Below, one piece after another: positions 53,093 to 62,749 of a stretch of 62,770 nt of DNA. This stretch comes from Bacteroidota bacterium (GTDB taxonomy: Bacteria > Bacteroidota > Rhodothermia > Rhodothermales > UBA10348): contig JAJCYR010000076.1 in NCBI GenBank assembly GCA_029262775.1, positions 1-62,770 of the forward strand, given 5' to 3'. Under the pieces are notes generated by a model. It worked only from the letters and a program-made list of their open reading frames with translations. It was not told the origin of the DNA and ran no database searches. Within the stretch, counting starts at the first letter, position 1, and each line of letters opens with the position of its first letter. The translations under genes and the position numbers were made by a program.

Positions 53093-55419
53093 CACCGGAA
53101 GGAGTAGCGAAGTGAAACGTGCACTTGACGCGGTAGCCCAGGCGAAAACTCATCACCACGGAACTGATTATGCGTGGCGCGCTCGGCGAAGAGTTCGTCC
53201 GTCAGGTTCGAGACGCGGGTGAGGAGTGTGACGTCGTCCGTAATGCCGACGTTCACATTCAGGTTCAGCAGATCGTGGCCGTCGTACTTGGTCGAGTTTT
53301 CCGGATCCATCCAATAGGACCCGAGCCGGCTCCACTCAAGCGTGATCATGGCGCCGCTCAGCACCGGCACCCGATACGTTGCCGCGGCGTTGACCAGCAC
53401 GCGGGGGGCCACTTCCATCTCATTACCCGAGAAGTCCGTCCCGTTTTGCGTCTTCCAATCCTCGTACGTGTGTTCGGCATACGATCCGCTGAAGCGCAGC
53501 GAGAGCCCCTCGTAATCGCGTGTCGTGACGCCTGCTTCAATACCCCGGTGGCGCGTTTCGCCGGCGTTGGAACTGACATCGGTACCGTCGGGCAGGATGA
53601 GGCCGAGAATGTCGTCGCGCTTGACCAGGTAGTAGCCTGTGAAATCGTATGACAGGTAACTGGCCACACGCCCGCGCACGCCGGCATCGAAATTGTCCAC
53701 CTTCACCGGATCCAGGTCGACCGTATTGATGGAACTGCCCTGGCGGAAGACCTGGCTCTCGGACGGCGCCCGGAACGCATGCCGGTAGGATCCGAAGACG
53801 TTCAGCATCGGATGCACCTGGTAGGTAAGCCCGAATTTTGGGCTCAGGTGCGTGTACGAGACGGTAGTGTCGCCCGGCCGGCGGTGCCGACCCTCGGTTT
53901 CGACCGAAAGGTTATTCTCATAGTCGTACCCCATTACGTCAAGTCGCAGTCCGGCCGTCACGCGCAGTTTTTGGGTCGGGGAGGACTCGAGGTGCACGTA
54001 AGGCGATGCCTGCCGATAGGTTACGTCGTAATCGTACAGCTTCTCATCGACCGTGAAAGACGTAAAGGCCGGCCCCGTACGCGTCGGGTCGACGCGGCGC
54101 TCAATGCGCTCGCCGGGACTCAGGTCGAGGTCCACGCCCGACACAATGCGGCCCCGGATCATGGCCACATTGCGCCGCACCTTCAAATTCGCTCCGACCG
54201 AGTAATTCTGCGTCTCCCATACGGCCGGATCGAACGTGAGCGACCAGTTCGGTAGCAGGTCCATGGTATTGAACCGGGCGTAGGGCGTAATACTCACGAG
54301 CGTCCTGGCGTAGAACTTTTCAAATGCAGACGAGACGCGCAGGGCCGATACTTCGCGGAACGAGATGGGCTGGAAATTCTGCCTGGCATCGCGCTTGAAT
54401 TCGGCCTCTGGCAGCGTCGCACTGCCCGCCGGTTCCTGATCGATATTGGACCACGAGGCGACCGTACGCAGCATCCAGTTCGAACGCGACCGGCGATCCC
54501 AGCGCAGCGTGGCGCTCTGGCGGGCGTACTCGGTATTGTCACGCCAGCCTTCGGAATCGGTCACGTTTACGTCAAGCCGCACACCGTTGAGTCCGACTGT
54601 CGTACCCGTCGACACGAGCGCCCGTTTGTACCCATACGACCCCCCCTCGGCCGTGACGTCGACCATGGGCGAGGCGGGAGCCGAGCCCGATGTCACGTTG
54701 ATCACGCCGCCAATGGCATCGCTGCCGTAAAGCGCCGTACCGGGGCCCTTCATGACCTCAATCCCATCTGACTGTGGAATATTGATTTCGTACAGCGCGT
54801 TGTGGTTGAAAAATCCGGTTGAACGCGTCGCGACCCCGTTTTCCAGGTAGAGGTACAGCGGATCGGTCGAGAGTGGCTGCCGGATGGCCGTCATGTGGCC
54901 TTCGCCCGCCGTGTTGTTCACCCAGACACCCGACACCTGGCCCAGAATGTCCGCTGGATGCGACGGATTCTGCTCGCGGATACGCTCGCCGCTGATCGAC
55001 CCAATGGAGGCGGCAATTTCTGACTCGAACTGGCGCTCGCGCGTGGCCGATACCACAACGTCTCCGAGCTGGAGATCGGCGGGCACGAGGGCAATGTCGA
55101 CGCTGACGGCCGCACTGATCGAAATTTCCTTTCGCCAGGTTTCGTAGCCGACGAACCGGGCCACAAGCACGTCGCCCGTGGAGGCTGTGATCAGTTCAAA
55201 GGAGCCGTCGACGGCCGTTATGGCCCCGCTGCGGGTATCTTCGAGGAAAATGTGGACACCGGGAATGGGCGAGCCGGTCTCGCTGTCGGTGACCTTGCCG
55301 TCAATCCGGTTCTGGGCGTGGGTTAGGTGTTGGGGCTGCGGGGCAGCGGCCACCATCAAAAGCGCTGCAAGTACGGCGACGAGCCGTACCGGTAGCGCAC
55401 AACATATATTGAAGTGCAT
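53092..55419 (-). CDS. TonB-dependent outer-membrane receptor
   Basis: This is a 775-aa receptor. The signal peptide (LVAVLAALLMVAAAPQ) is followed by a carboxypeptidase-regulatory-like domain (about 40-115; IDGKVTDSETGSPIPGVHIF), a plug (about 120-245; GDVVVSATRERQFESE, YGSDAIGGVINVTSG) and a barrel ending in VHVSLRYSFR with a terminal aromatic residue. Its ligand is unknown; the co-translated CPCC lipoprotein and the adjacent small His-rich protein suggest a metal or metal-chelate. Confidence 0.88.
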   Translation of the reverse strand: MHFNICCALPVRLVAVLAALLMVAAAPQPQHLTHAQNRIDGKVTDSETGSPIPGVHIFLEDTRSGAITAVDGSFELITASTGDVLVARFVGYETWRKEISISAAVSVDIALVPADLQLGDVVVSATRERQFESEIAASIGSISGERIREQNPSHPADILGQVSGVWVNNTAGEGHMTAIRQPLSTDPLYLYLENGVATRSTGFFNHNALYEINIPQSDGIEVMKGPGTALYGSDAIGGVINVTSGSAPASPMVDVTAEGGSYGYKRALVSTGTTVGLNGVRLDVNVTDSEGWRDNTEYARQSATLRWDRRSRSNWMLRTVASWSNIDQEPAGSATLPEAEFKRDARQNFQPISFREVSALRVSSAFEKFYARTLVSITPYARFNTMDLLPNWSLTFDPAVWETQNYSVGANLKVRRNVAMIRGRIVSGVDLDLSPGERIERRVDPTRTGPAFTSFTVDEKLYDYDVTYRQASPYVHLESSPTQKLRVTAGLRLDVMGYDYENNLSVETEGRHRRPGDTTVSYTHLSPKFGLTYQVHPMLNVFGSYRHAFRAPSESQVFRQGSSINTVDLDPVKVDNFDAGVRGRVASYLSYDFTGYYLVKRDDILGLILPDGTDVSSNAGETRHRGIEAGVTTRDYEGLSLRFSGSYAEHTYEDWKTQNGTDFSGNEMEVAPRVLVNAAATYRVPVLSGAMITLEWSRLGSYWMDPENSTKYDGHDLLNLNVNVGITDDVTLLTRVSNLTDELFAERATHNQFRGDEFSPGLPRQVHVSLRYSFR

Positions 55420-55465
55420 GGGTACATCCTGCTGGAAATGACTGATTCAGAGACGTGAGATCGAA

Positions 55466-55819
55466 TCAGACAGCAGGAGGGCCACGAGGCTGGTCAGAGG
55501 AAAAGTGGACACGGGCCGGGATCAGGTCGCAGGGCACACCGAGGACGCCGTCATCAGCAAGAGGAACAGATACGTCGGTGGCGGGCGGCGCAGTCGCCTG
55601 GGCCGTGGCAAAAATGCTGTCGTAATCGCACGTGACGTGCTGCGGGGTACTGGTTGACACTCCCTGGGGGAGCGGGCCGTGCCTGTCATGGTGCACATTG
55701 GGCGCGTGCGCAAACCAGTCGCCCGTCGCCATCCACGTGTAGTGGACGAGCGGCGAGACCACGGTTCCAAGGATCAGAACGGCAGCCAGCAGGGCAGATA
55801 TGTGCCGGCGATTACGCAT
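55466..55819 (-). CDS. Small membrane-anchored His-rich protein
   Basis: This 117-aa protein begins with a hydrophobic helix (ISALLAAVLILGTVVSPLV) and continues with a His-rich segment (HAPNVHHDRHGPLPQGV) and two cysteines. It lies 46 bp upstream of the TonB receptor on the same strand. The layout recalls small copper-related proteins in front of TonB receptors, but no family was recognised. The start at 55819 (MRNRRH) was chosen; the frame is open further upstream to 56056, overlapping the DPP-IV gene. Confidence 0.55.
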   Translation of the reverse strand: MRNRRHISALLAAVLILGTVVSPLVHYTWMATGDWFAHAPNVHHDRHGPLPQGVSTSTPQHVTCDYDSIFATAQATAPPATDVSVPLADDGVLGVPCDLIPARVHFSSDQPRGPPAV

Positions 55820-55895
55820 CTTGTATGGAATATACCGAACTTGGAGTATGCTTTCCATCGATTCGTTACTGCGCACCTCCCCTCCCCCACCGGCA

Positions 55896-58238
55896 ATGGC
55901 TCCAATATCTTTTTTCTGCCCTCCAGCGTCTGGAACCGTCCGTCTTTCTTCCCGACTCGTCCGTTCCGTCTTCGCCCTTCTGCTGCTCATCCCGTTTGCC
56001 GGGCTGAGCTGCCAGGCCCAGCAGACGGACCTCACGCTGGAGCGCATTTTCAGCACACGAGATTTTGCTGCCGAAGGGTTCGGTCCCGCGGTCTGGCTCG
56101 AGGACGGCTCCGGCTATACCTCTATCGAGCCCTCCCGAAGTGGTAGCGGCCAGGATGTAGTGAAGTATGATCCGCAGACGGGTCAGCGGTCCATTCTGAT
56201 TGCGGCGACAGACCTGACGCCGACGGGCGCATCGACCCCGCTCCCTATTCATGGGTATTCCTGGTCGCCAGACGGCTCGAAATTCGTGCTTTTCACGAAC
56301 AGCAGGCGGGTATGGCGCCTGAATACGCGGGGCGATTACTGGGTGCTCGATCTGGCGACGCGGCGGCTGCAGCAGCTCGGCGGTCGGCAGGCCGCCGAAG
56401 CGAGCCTCATGTTCGCGAAGGTATCGCCCGATGGCACGCGGGCAGCGTACGTACGCGAGAACAACATCTACGTGGAGGACCTGGCCAATGGGCGCATTAG
56501 GGCGCTCACGACCGACGGCTCGGAGACCATCATCAATGGTACCTTCGACTGGGTCTACGAAGAGGAGTTCGGCCTGCGGGATGGCTTCCGGTGGAGCCCT
56601 GACGGCTCGACAATTGCCTATTGGCAGCTCGATGCGAGCGGTGTGGGCGAATTCCTGATGATCAACAATACCGATTCGCTCTATTCGTTCACCATCCCAC
56701 TGCAGTATCCGAAGGCCGGTACGACGAATTCGGCGAACCGGATTGGGGTGGTGAGTGCTGGTGGCGGCGCGACCACGTGGATGCAGATTGCCGGCGATTC
56801 GCGGAACTACTACCTGGCCCGAATGGACTGGGCAAATAATTCGGAAGAACTGCTCATTCAGCATCTGAACCGACTTCAGAACACGAACACCGTGCTTATG
56901 GGTTCGGCGGCGACGGGCGCCGTCCGACTCGTGATGGTAGACCGCGACGACGCTTGGCTCGACACGGTCGATGACATTCTCTGGATGCCTGACGGGCGCA
57001 CATTCACATGGCTCAGCGAGCGGGGCGGGTACCGGCAGGCCTGGCTCGTCGACCGCGATACGGGCACGATGACGCTTGCTACGCCCGGCGAGTACGACGT
57101 TCTCAATGTGGTGCGTATCGATGTGAAGGAGGGGTGGCTCTACTTTGTGTCTTCGCTCGACAGCGCGACCGAGCGCTACCTGTACCGGGTGCGGCTCGGC
57201 GCTTCGGGGGGTGGCGCCGCTGCTGCGGGCAGGGCGGCCGGGGATGGTGCGCCCCAACGCCTGACACCCGCAGGCGAAACGGGCTGGCACAGCTACCAGG
57301 TCTCGCACGATGCCCGCTTCGCCTTCTGCACGTACTCCAGTTTCGGCGATCCGGCCCGGGTCGATCTGGTTGCGCTACCCTCGCACGAGGTGGTCCGCAC
57401 GTTTGTGGATAACGAGCGGCTGCGCAGCACATTTGGCGCACTCACGCTCGGCGAACGGGAATTTTTCAGGGTGGATATCGGGGGCGGTGTGGAGCTCGAC
57501 GGGTACATGATCGTGCCGTCGGATTTCGATCCGGCCCGGAAATATCCCGTTCTGTTCCATGTCTACGGCGAGCCGGCCGGCCAGACCGTGACCAACCGGT
57601 GGGGCGGCCGGAATATGCTCTGGCACCACTACCTGGCCGAGCAGGGCTACGTCGTCATGAGCATAGACAACCGCGGAACACCCGGGCCGCACGGGCGCGA
57701 GTGGCGCAAAATGATCTACGGCGAAATCGGCACCATTGCCGCGCACGACCAGGCCGCGGCGCTCGACGCGCTGGCACGCCGCTGGTTCTGGGTCGATACA
57801 GAGCGGATTGGTATCTGGGGATGGAGCGGCGGTGGGTCGATGACGCTCAACATGTTGTTTCGACATCCGGAGAAGTACCATGTGGGTATGTCGGTAGCGC
57901 CCGTTCCCGATCAGCGGCTCTACGACACCATTTACCAGGAGCGCTATATGGGGCTACCCGAGAACAATGACGAGGGGTACACGAAAGGATCGCCCATTAC
58001 GTACGCCGAAGGGCTCGAAGGCAAGCTGCTCCTGGTCCACGGCACGGGCGACGACAACGTGCATTACCAGGGAAGCGAGCGCCTCATGAACAAGCTCATT
58101 GCGCTCAACAAGCCGTTCGATGTCATGGTGTACCCGAACCGGTCCCACGGCATTTTCGAAGGGCCTGGCACGACGCGCCACCTCTTTGAACTGCTGACCC
58201 GGTACGTAACGACGCATCTGGAGGCCGGCCCGCGGTGA
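55896..58238 (+). CDS. Dipeptidyl peptidase IV-like S9B protease
   Basis: This is a 780-aa secreted serine protease. The signal peptide (LVRSVFALLLLIPFAGLSCQ, possibly a lipobox) is followed by a beta-propeller (about 60-500) and the alpha/beta-hydrolase domain. Catalytic residues are Ser in GIWGWSGGGSMTL, Asp in HGTGDDNVHYQ and His in YPNRSHGIF; the N-terminal dipeptide is bound by the acidic motif DWVYEEEFGL. A Gly/Ala-rich loop (about residues 440-465) extends the usual length. DPP-IV enzymes cut X-Pro dipeptides from peptides, helping peptide use. It is divergent from the His-rich gene; a start at 55848 is possible. Confidence 0.9.
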   Translation: MAPISFFCPPASGTVRLSSRLVRSVFALLLLIPFAGLSCQAQQTDLTLERIFSTRDFAAEGFGPAVWLEDGSGYTSIEPSRSGSGQDVVKYDPQTGQRSILIAATDLTPTGASTPLPIHGYSWSPDGSKFVLFTNSRRVWRLNTRGDYWVLDLATRRLQQLGGRQAAEASLMFAKVSPDGTRAAYVRENNIYVEDLANGRIRALTTDGSETIINGTFDWVYEEEFGLRDGFRWSPDGSTIAYWQLDASGVGEFLMINNTDSLYSFTIPLQYPKAGTTNSANRIGVVSAGGGATTWMQIAGDSRNYYLARMDWANNSEELLIQHLNRLQNTNTVLMGSAATGAVRLVMVDRDDAWLDTVDDILWMPDGRTFTWLSERGGYRQAWLVDRDTGTMTLATPGEYDVLNVVRIDVKEGWLYFVSSLDSATERYLYRVRLGASGGGAAAAGRAAGDGAPQRLTPAGETGWHSYQVSHDARFAFCTYSSFGDPARVDLVALPSHEVVRTFVDNERLRSTFGALTLGEREFFRVDIGGGVELDGYMIVPSDFDPARKYPVLFHVYGEPAGQTVTNRWGGRNMLWHHYLAEQGYVVMSIDNRGTPGPHGREWRKMIYGEIGTIAAHDQAAALDALARRWFWVDTERIGIWGWSGGGSMTLNMLFRHPEKYHVGMSVAPVPDQRLYDTIYQERYMGLPENNDEGYTKGSPITYAEGLEGKLLLVHGTGDDNVHYQGSERLMNKLIALNKPFDVMVYPNRSHGIFEGPGTTRHLFELLTRYVTTHLEAGPR

Positions 58239-58367
58239 CGCATCGGGTTCCCGGGCTGCGGTGACGCGCGCCCGGGTGTGCCCCAGTCTGTACATCCGGT
58301 TATATTGGTGTCGGAGAACCTCATACCTTGACCCCACCACCAATTCCACCTCCACCACGATCCATCC

Positions 58368-60062
58368 ATGCGCATGTCCCCATCTCCTGCGCGGGCAGGA
58401 TTCCCCCCGCTCGCCGCATTCTTTCTGCTGTTTGCGTCCACTCTGGTAGCCGCACCAGGGGTGCCGATCCAGAATGCCCAGGCCCAGAACGCCCGGTCTC
58501 ACAACGATTTTGATTTCAATTCTACGGGAGACGGCCCGTACGAGCGGCTCGTAATCCGCGGCGCGATCATGGTAGAGGGTTCCGGGGCGCCGCCCGTCGG
58601 TCCGGTGGATATCGTAGTCGAAGGGGACCGGATTACCGAAATTCGTGTCGTTGGCTACCCCGGTCTACCCATTGATCCGGACCGGCGACCGGCGCCGGGA
58701 GATCGTGAAATAGATGCCACCGGCATGTATGTATTGCCGGGCTTCATTGACATGCACGGGCATCCGCACGCGAGCGGATCGGGCCAGGGCGTATCGCTCG
58801 AATACGTCACGAAGCTGTGGATGGCACATGGCATTACGACGAGCCGCGTCGTGGGCGCGAAAGGGGTCGACTGGTTGCTTGAGATGCAGCGCCTGAGCAA
58901 TGAGAACGAGATCACATCTCCCCGCATTGTGGCCTATCCGGTGTTTGGACAGGGCGCCGAAAAACCCATCACGACGCCCGACGAAGCGCGGGTGTGGGTG
59001 CGCTGGCTGGCCGCGAGGGGCGCCCAGGGGATCAAGTTTTTCGGCGCCCCACCCCCCATCATGGAGGCCGCGCTGGACGAGGCCGCAAAGCAGGGCCTTG
59101 GATCGACCGAACATCATGCCCAACTTGATGTTACGCGCATGAATGTGCTGCGGACGGCGGGTCTCGGGCTGACCTCCATGGAGCACTGGTATGGCCTGCC
59201 GGAGGCGCTCTTCGAGGACCGGGTCATCCAGGACTACCCGGTAGACTACAACTACCAGAACGAGGCGCACCGCTTCGGCGAGGCCGGACGGCTCTGGAAA
59301 CAGGCCGCCAAGCCGTTCACGCCGCATTGGAATGCGGTCATGGATTCGCTCCTGGCGCTCGATTTCACGCTCGATCCGACGTTCATCGCCTACCTCGCGA
59401 GCCGTGATCTGATGGCGCAGAGTCGACGCGAGTGGCACGCCATGTACACGCTGCCGGCGCTGTGGGATTATTACCGGCCAAGTCGCGCTGCGCACGGGTC
59501 ATACTGGTGGTACTGGACGACTGAGAACGAGATGGACTGGAAAGAAAATTTCAACCTCTGGTTCACGTTTGTCAACGAGTACAAGAACCGCGGTGGGCGC
59601 GTGACGCTCGGATCTGACAGCGGATACATCTATAATCTGTATGGCTTCGGGTATATCCAGGAAATGGAGAACATGCGCGAGGCCGGTTTCCACCCGCTCG
59701 AGGTGATCCGGTCGGCGACCATCATGGGCGCCGAGGCGCTGGGCATGGACGACGAACTGGGCAGCATCCAGGTGGGCAAGAAGGCCGATCTCGTGCTCGT
59801 GCCCGGTAACCCGATCGCGAACTTGAAAGTGCTCTACGGCACGGGCTGGATCCGCCTGAACGATGGCACGCAGGAAGTGGAGCGCGTGGGCGGCGTTGAA
59901 TACACGATCAAGGACGGCATTGTCTTCAATGCCCGTGCACTGCTCGCCGACGTGCGCCGCATGGTCGAGGCGCAGAAGGCCGAGCGCGGCATGCCCGCCG
60001 GGCCCATGCCCATGACGATCGAGACGGTCGACGAGCGGACTCCCGCGGGGCCCCGGCAATGA
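58368..60062 (+). CDS. Secreted amidohydrolase
   Basis: This is a 564-aa exported amidohydrolase. The signal peptide (LAAFFLLFASTLVAAPG) is followed by an N-terminal small beta domain (RLVIRGAIMVEGSG, VDIVVEGDRITEIRVVG) and the TIM-barrel metal motif GFIDMHGHPHASG. Later histidines are in STEHHAQLDVTR, SMEHWYGL and GSDSG. The C-terminal beta segment reads IQVGKKADLVLVPGNP. The family covers imidazolonepropionase, dipeptidases and others; the substrate is unknown. Its stop overlaps the GH95 start by 4 bp, so both are translated together. Confidence 0.85.
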   Translation: MRMSPSPARAGFPPLAAFFLLFASTLVAAPGVPIQNAQAQNARSHNDFDFNSTGDGPYERLVIRGAIMVEGSGAPPVGPVDIVVEGDRITEIRVVGYPGLPIDPDRRPAPGDREIDATGMYVLPGFIDMHGHPHASGSGQGVSLEYVTKLWMAHGITTSRVVGAKGVDWLLEMQRLSNENEITSPRIVAYPVFGQGAEKPITTPDEARVWVRWLAARGAQGIKFFGAPPPIMEAALDEAAKQGLGSTEHHAQLDVTRMNVLRTAGLGLTSMEHWYGLPEALFEDRVIQDYPVDYNYQNEAHRFGEAGRLWKQAAKPFTPHWNAVMDSLLALDFTLDPTFIAYLASRDLMAQSRREWHAMYTLPALWDYYRPSRAAHGSYWWYWTTENEMDWKENFNLWFTFVNEYKNRGGRVTLGSDSGYIYNLYGFGYIQEMENMREAGFHPLEVIRSATIMGAEALGMDDELGSIQVGKKADLVLVPGNPIANLKVLYGTGWIRLNDGTQEVERVGGVEYTIKDGIVFNARALLADVRRMVEAQKAERGMPAGPMPMTIETVDERTPAGPRQ

Positions 60063-62749
60063 CGGCGCGCCCGCTTCTCGACACCCGCCGCGCTCGCAGC
60101 GCCCGAAGCGCTCGCGCGCTCGCCCTTCCCGTCGCCCGGCGCTGGCTTATGAACTCGCGGCTCATGACCTTGCGGCTCATGACCTCGCGGCTACTGGCCG
60201 CGCTGCTGATGGCCGCGCTGCTGATGGCCGCGCTCAGTCTGCCAGCCGCGATGCCCGCCACGCAGTCCGCTGCGGCCCAGGACTACCGCATTCACTTCGA
60301 CGAGCCCGCGGCCCAGTGGGAGCACGCGCTCCCGGTTGGCAATGGGCGGCTCGGGGCGATGGTGTTTGGCGGCACCGCCGAGGAGCGTATTCAGTTCAAC
60401 GAGGAGACGCTCTGGTCGGGCGGTCCGTACGATCCGGTGGTCGAGGGAGCGCACCGCAGCCTGCCTGAAATACAGCGGCTGCTCTTCGAGGGCGACGTCG
60501 AAAAGGCCCACGATCTGTTCGGACGGACCATGATGGGCGTGCCCTACGAGCAGATGAAATACCAGCCATTCGGCGATCTGTATCTCCATTTTCCAGGGCA
60601 CGAGGCGGCCACCAATTACCGCCGGGAGCTGAATCTGGACACGGCCATTGCCCGAACGAGATACGAGGTGGACGGGACGACGTTCACGCGCGATGTCTAC
60701 GCGAGCGCCGTTGACCAGGTCATCGTGGTGCACATCACGGCCGACAGGCCCGGCGCCGTGACGTTCTCGGCCAATCTGCACGGCGTGCGTAACACGGCCC
60801 ACTCGAACTACGGCACGGGCTACTTCCAGATGGATGGCCTGACGCCGAACGCCCTTCGTTTGACCGGGAAAAGCTCCACGTACCTCGGCGTTGAGGGGCA
60901 ATTGCGCTACGAAGGCCGCGTGGAGGCCTATATCAACGGCAATTCCGTCCCGGATGGTGGAGGCGACGGCTCAGATGCAGCGGACGGCGCCGTTCGGGGC
61001 ACGGTGCGCGTGGACTACCGGACGCTTCATGTCGAGGGTGCCGACAGCGCTACGCTGATTATTGCGGCCGCGACCAACCATGTCAACTACAGGGATGTAT
61101 CGGGCGACCCCGCAGCCCGCGTCGCGGCCGTTCTCGAGGCCGCCCGCAGCCGCCGCGAGGCCGACATGCGTGCCGATCATACGGCCGAGCACCAGGGGTG
61201 GTACCGCCGCGTTTCGCTCAGAATAGGTGCCGATGCGGCCAGCCCGAGCGGGCCGGGTGCAGCGGCCGCGAACCTCGAAGCCCTCCCAACGGACGAGCGT
61301 ATAGCTCGGCTGCCACGCGGTGAAGATTCCGGCTTGGCTGCCCTTGCCTACCAGTTCGGCCGCTACCTGCTCATATCGAGCTCCCGCCCCGGCACGCAGC
61401 CCGCCAACCTGCAGGGAATTTGGCAGGACCGTGCGAATCCGTCGTGGGACAGCAAGTACACCGTCAACATCAACCTGCCCATGAACTACTGGCTGGCCGA
61501 TTCGGGCAACCTCTCCGAGACGACCGGGCCACTCTGGATGTTCACACAGGAGGTCGCAGAAGCCGGCGCGCCCACGGCTCGTGAGTACTGGAACGCGGAC
61601 GGATGGGTGCTGCACCAGAACACGGATCTGTTCCGCTCGACAACTCCCATGGACGGCCCCTCCTGGGGCGCCTGGCCGGTCGGCGGCGCGTGGATCATGA
61701 CCAACCTCTTCGACCACTATCGATTCACGCAGGACCAGGCGTTTCTCGAAGCCATGTACCCCGTGCTTAAAGGCCAGGTCACGTTCCTGCTCGACATCCT
61801 CGTCGAGCACCCTGAGTATGGCTGGCTGGTAACGGCGCCGTCAAACTCGCCCGAGAACTTTCCCGCCTGGCCCGGCAATGGTCGCTTCTTCGACGAAACG
61901 ACCGGCCTCTATCTGAAAGCCCGGACCATGACCGTCGGCCCTACGATGGACATGCAGATCATTCGTGAAGTGTTTGGAATGTTCGCGGAGGCGGCGGCCG
62001 CGGTGGGCCGCAACGCCGGTCCTGACAACGCCGGTCCTGACAACGCCAGTCCTGACAACGCCGGTTCTGACAACGCCGGGCCCAGCGGCCGCGACGCTGA
62101 CCTTGTTGCCCGCGCCGCGGCCGCCGCAGAAAAACTGGCACCGAACCAGATCGGCCAGCACGGCCAGATCCAGGAGTGGATCGAGGACTACGGCGAAATC
62201 GAGCCCGAGCACCGGCACCTGTCGCACCTCTGGGGACTCTACCCGGGGAGCGAAATCACCCCAGAGCGCAGCCCTGAGTTGGCCAGCGCGGCCGCCGTAT
62301 CGATCGGACGACGCGGAACGGGCGGATGCGGCTGGTCCTACGGCTGGAAAATGGGCCTGTGGGCCCGGCTCTACGACGCCGAATCGGCGCTCCATGAATT
62401 CAAGCACCACCTGTCGGATTCCTCGCTGCCGAACCTGTTCTCGCTCTGCGGCCGCACCATGCAGGTGGATGGCACGTTCGGGGCCGCGGCATCCATCGGC
62501 GAAATGCTGCTCCAGAGCCATCAGGGTTTTGTCGATCTGCTGCCCGCCCTTCCCGCCGAATGGAGCGAGGGCCGCGCCGAAGGCCTGCGGGCCCGCGGCG
62601 ATTTGACCGTGGATATGATCTGGAACGGCGGCCGCGTGACAGAAGCCACCATCACGGCCGGCCGCGACGGCCTCGTGCGCATCCGAACGGATGGCGCGTT
62701 CCGCGATATCCAGGCCGAACAGGACAAACCTTATACGATCTCGTTTTAA
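60059..62749 (+). CDS. GH95 alpha-L-fucosidase
   Basis: This is an 896-aa exported glycosidase. The N-terminus is long and hydrophobic, with several possible start codons (60059 or 60149) before the signal (LLAALLMAALLMAALSLPA). GH95 hydrolyses terminal alpha-L-fucose or galactose residues. Domains: N-terminal beta-sandwich (about 70-340), (alpha/alpha)6 barrel (about 390-780), then C-terminal beta domain. Motifs are YTVNINLPMNYWLAD with the catalytic asparagines, IQEWIEDYGEIEPEHRHLSH with the catalytic glutamate, and QVDGTFGAAASIGEM. An insert of four NAGPD-like repeats (about 651-675) lies between helices. The stop is 21 bp from the window end. Confidence 0.9.
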   Translation: MTARPLLDTRRARSARSARALALPVARRWLMNSRLMTLRLMTSRLLAALLMAALLMAALSLPAAMPATQSAAAQDYRIHFDEPAAQWEHALPVGNGRLGAMVFGGTAEERIQFNEETLWSGGPYDPVVEGAHRSLPEIQRLLFEGDVEKAHDLFGRTMMGVPYEQMKYQPFGDLYLHFPGHEAATNYRRELNLDTAIARTRYEVDGTTFTRDVYASAVDQVIVVHITADRPGAVTFSANLHGVRNTAHSNYGTGYFQMDGLTPNALRLTGKSSTYLGVEGQLRYEGRVEAYINGNSVPDGGGDGSDAADGAVRGTVRVDYRTLHVEGADSATLIIAAATNHVNYRDVSGDPAARVAAVLEAARSRREADMRADHTAEHQGWYRRVSLRIGADAASPSGPGAAAANLEALPTDERIARLPRGEDSGLAALAYQFGRYLLISSSRPGTQPANLQGIWQDRANPSWDSKYTVNINLPMNYWLADSGNLSETTGPLWMFTQEVAEAGAPTAREYWNADGWVLHQNTDLFRSTTPMDGPSWGAWPVGGAWIMTNLFDHYRFTQDQAFLEAMYPVLKGQVTFLLDILVEHPEYGWLVTAPSNSPENFPAWPGNGRFFDETTGLYLKARTMTVGPTMDMQIIREVFGMFAEAAAAVGRNAGPDNAGPDNASPDNAGSDNAGPSGRDADLVARAAAAAEKLAPNQIGQHGQIQEWIEDYGEIEPEHRHLSHLWGLYPGSEITPERSPELASAAAVSIGRRGTGGCGWSYGWKMGLWARLYDAESALHEFKHHLSDSSLPNLFSLCGRTMQVDGTFGAAASIGEMLLQSHQGFVDLLPALPAEWSEGRAEGLRARGDLTVDMIWNGGRVTEATITAGRDGLVRIRTDGAFRDIQAEQDKPYTISF
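62011..62085 (+). repeat. 15-bp tandem repeat array inside the GH95 gene
   Basis: Unit CAACGCCGGTCCTGA occurs about five times (62011-62085), two copies exact, others with one to five changes. In frame it encodes NAGPD/NASPD/NAGSD repeats in a linker of the catalytic domain. It probably arose by slipped-strand expansion. Confidence 0.92.
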
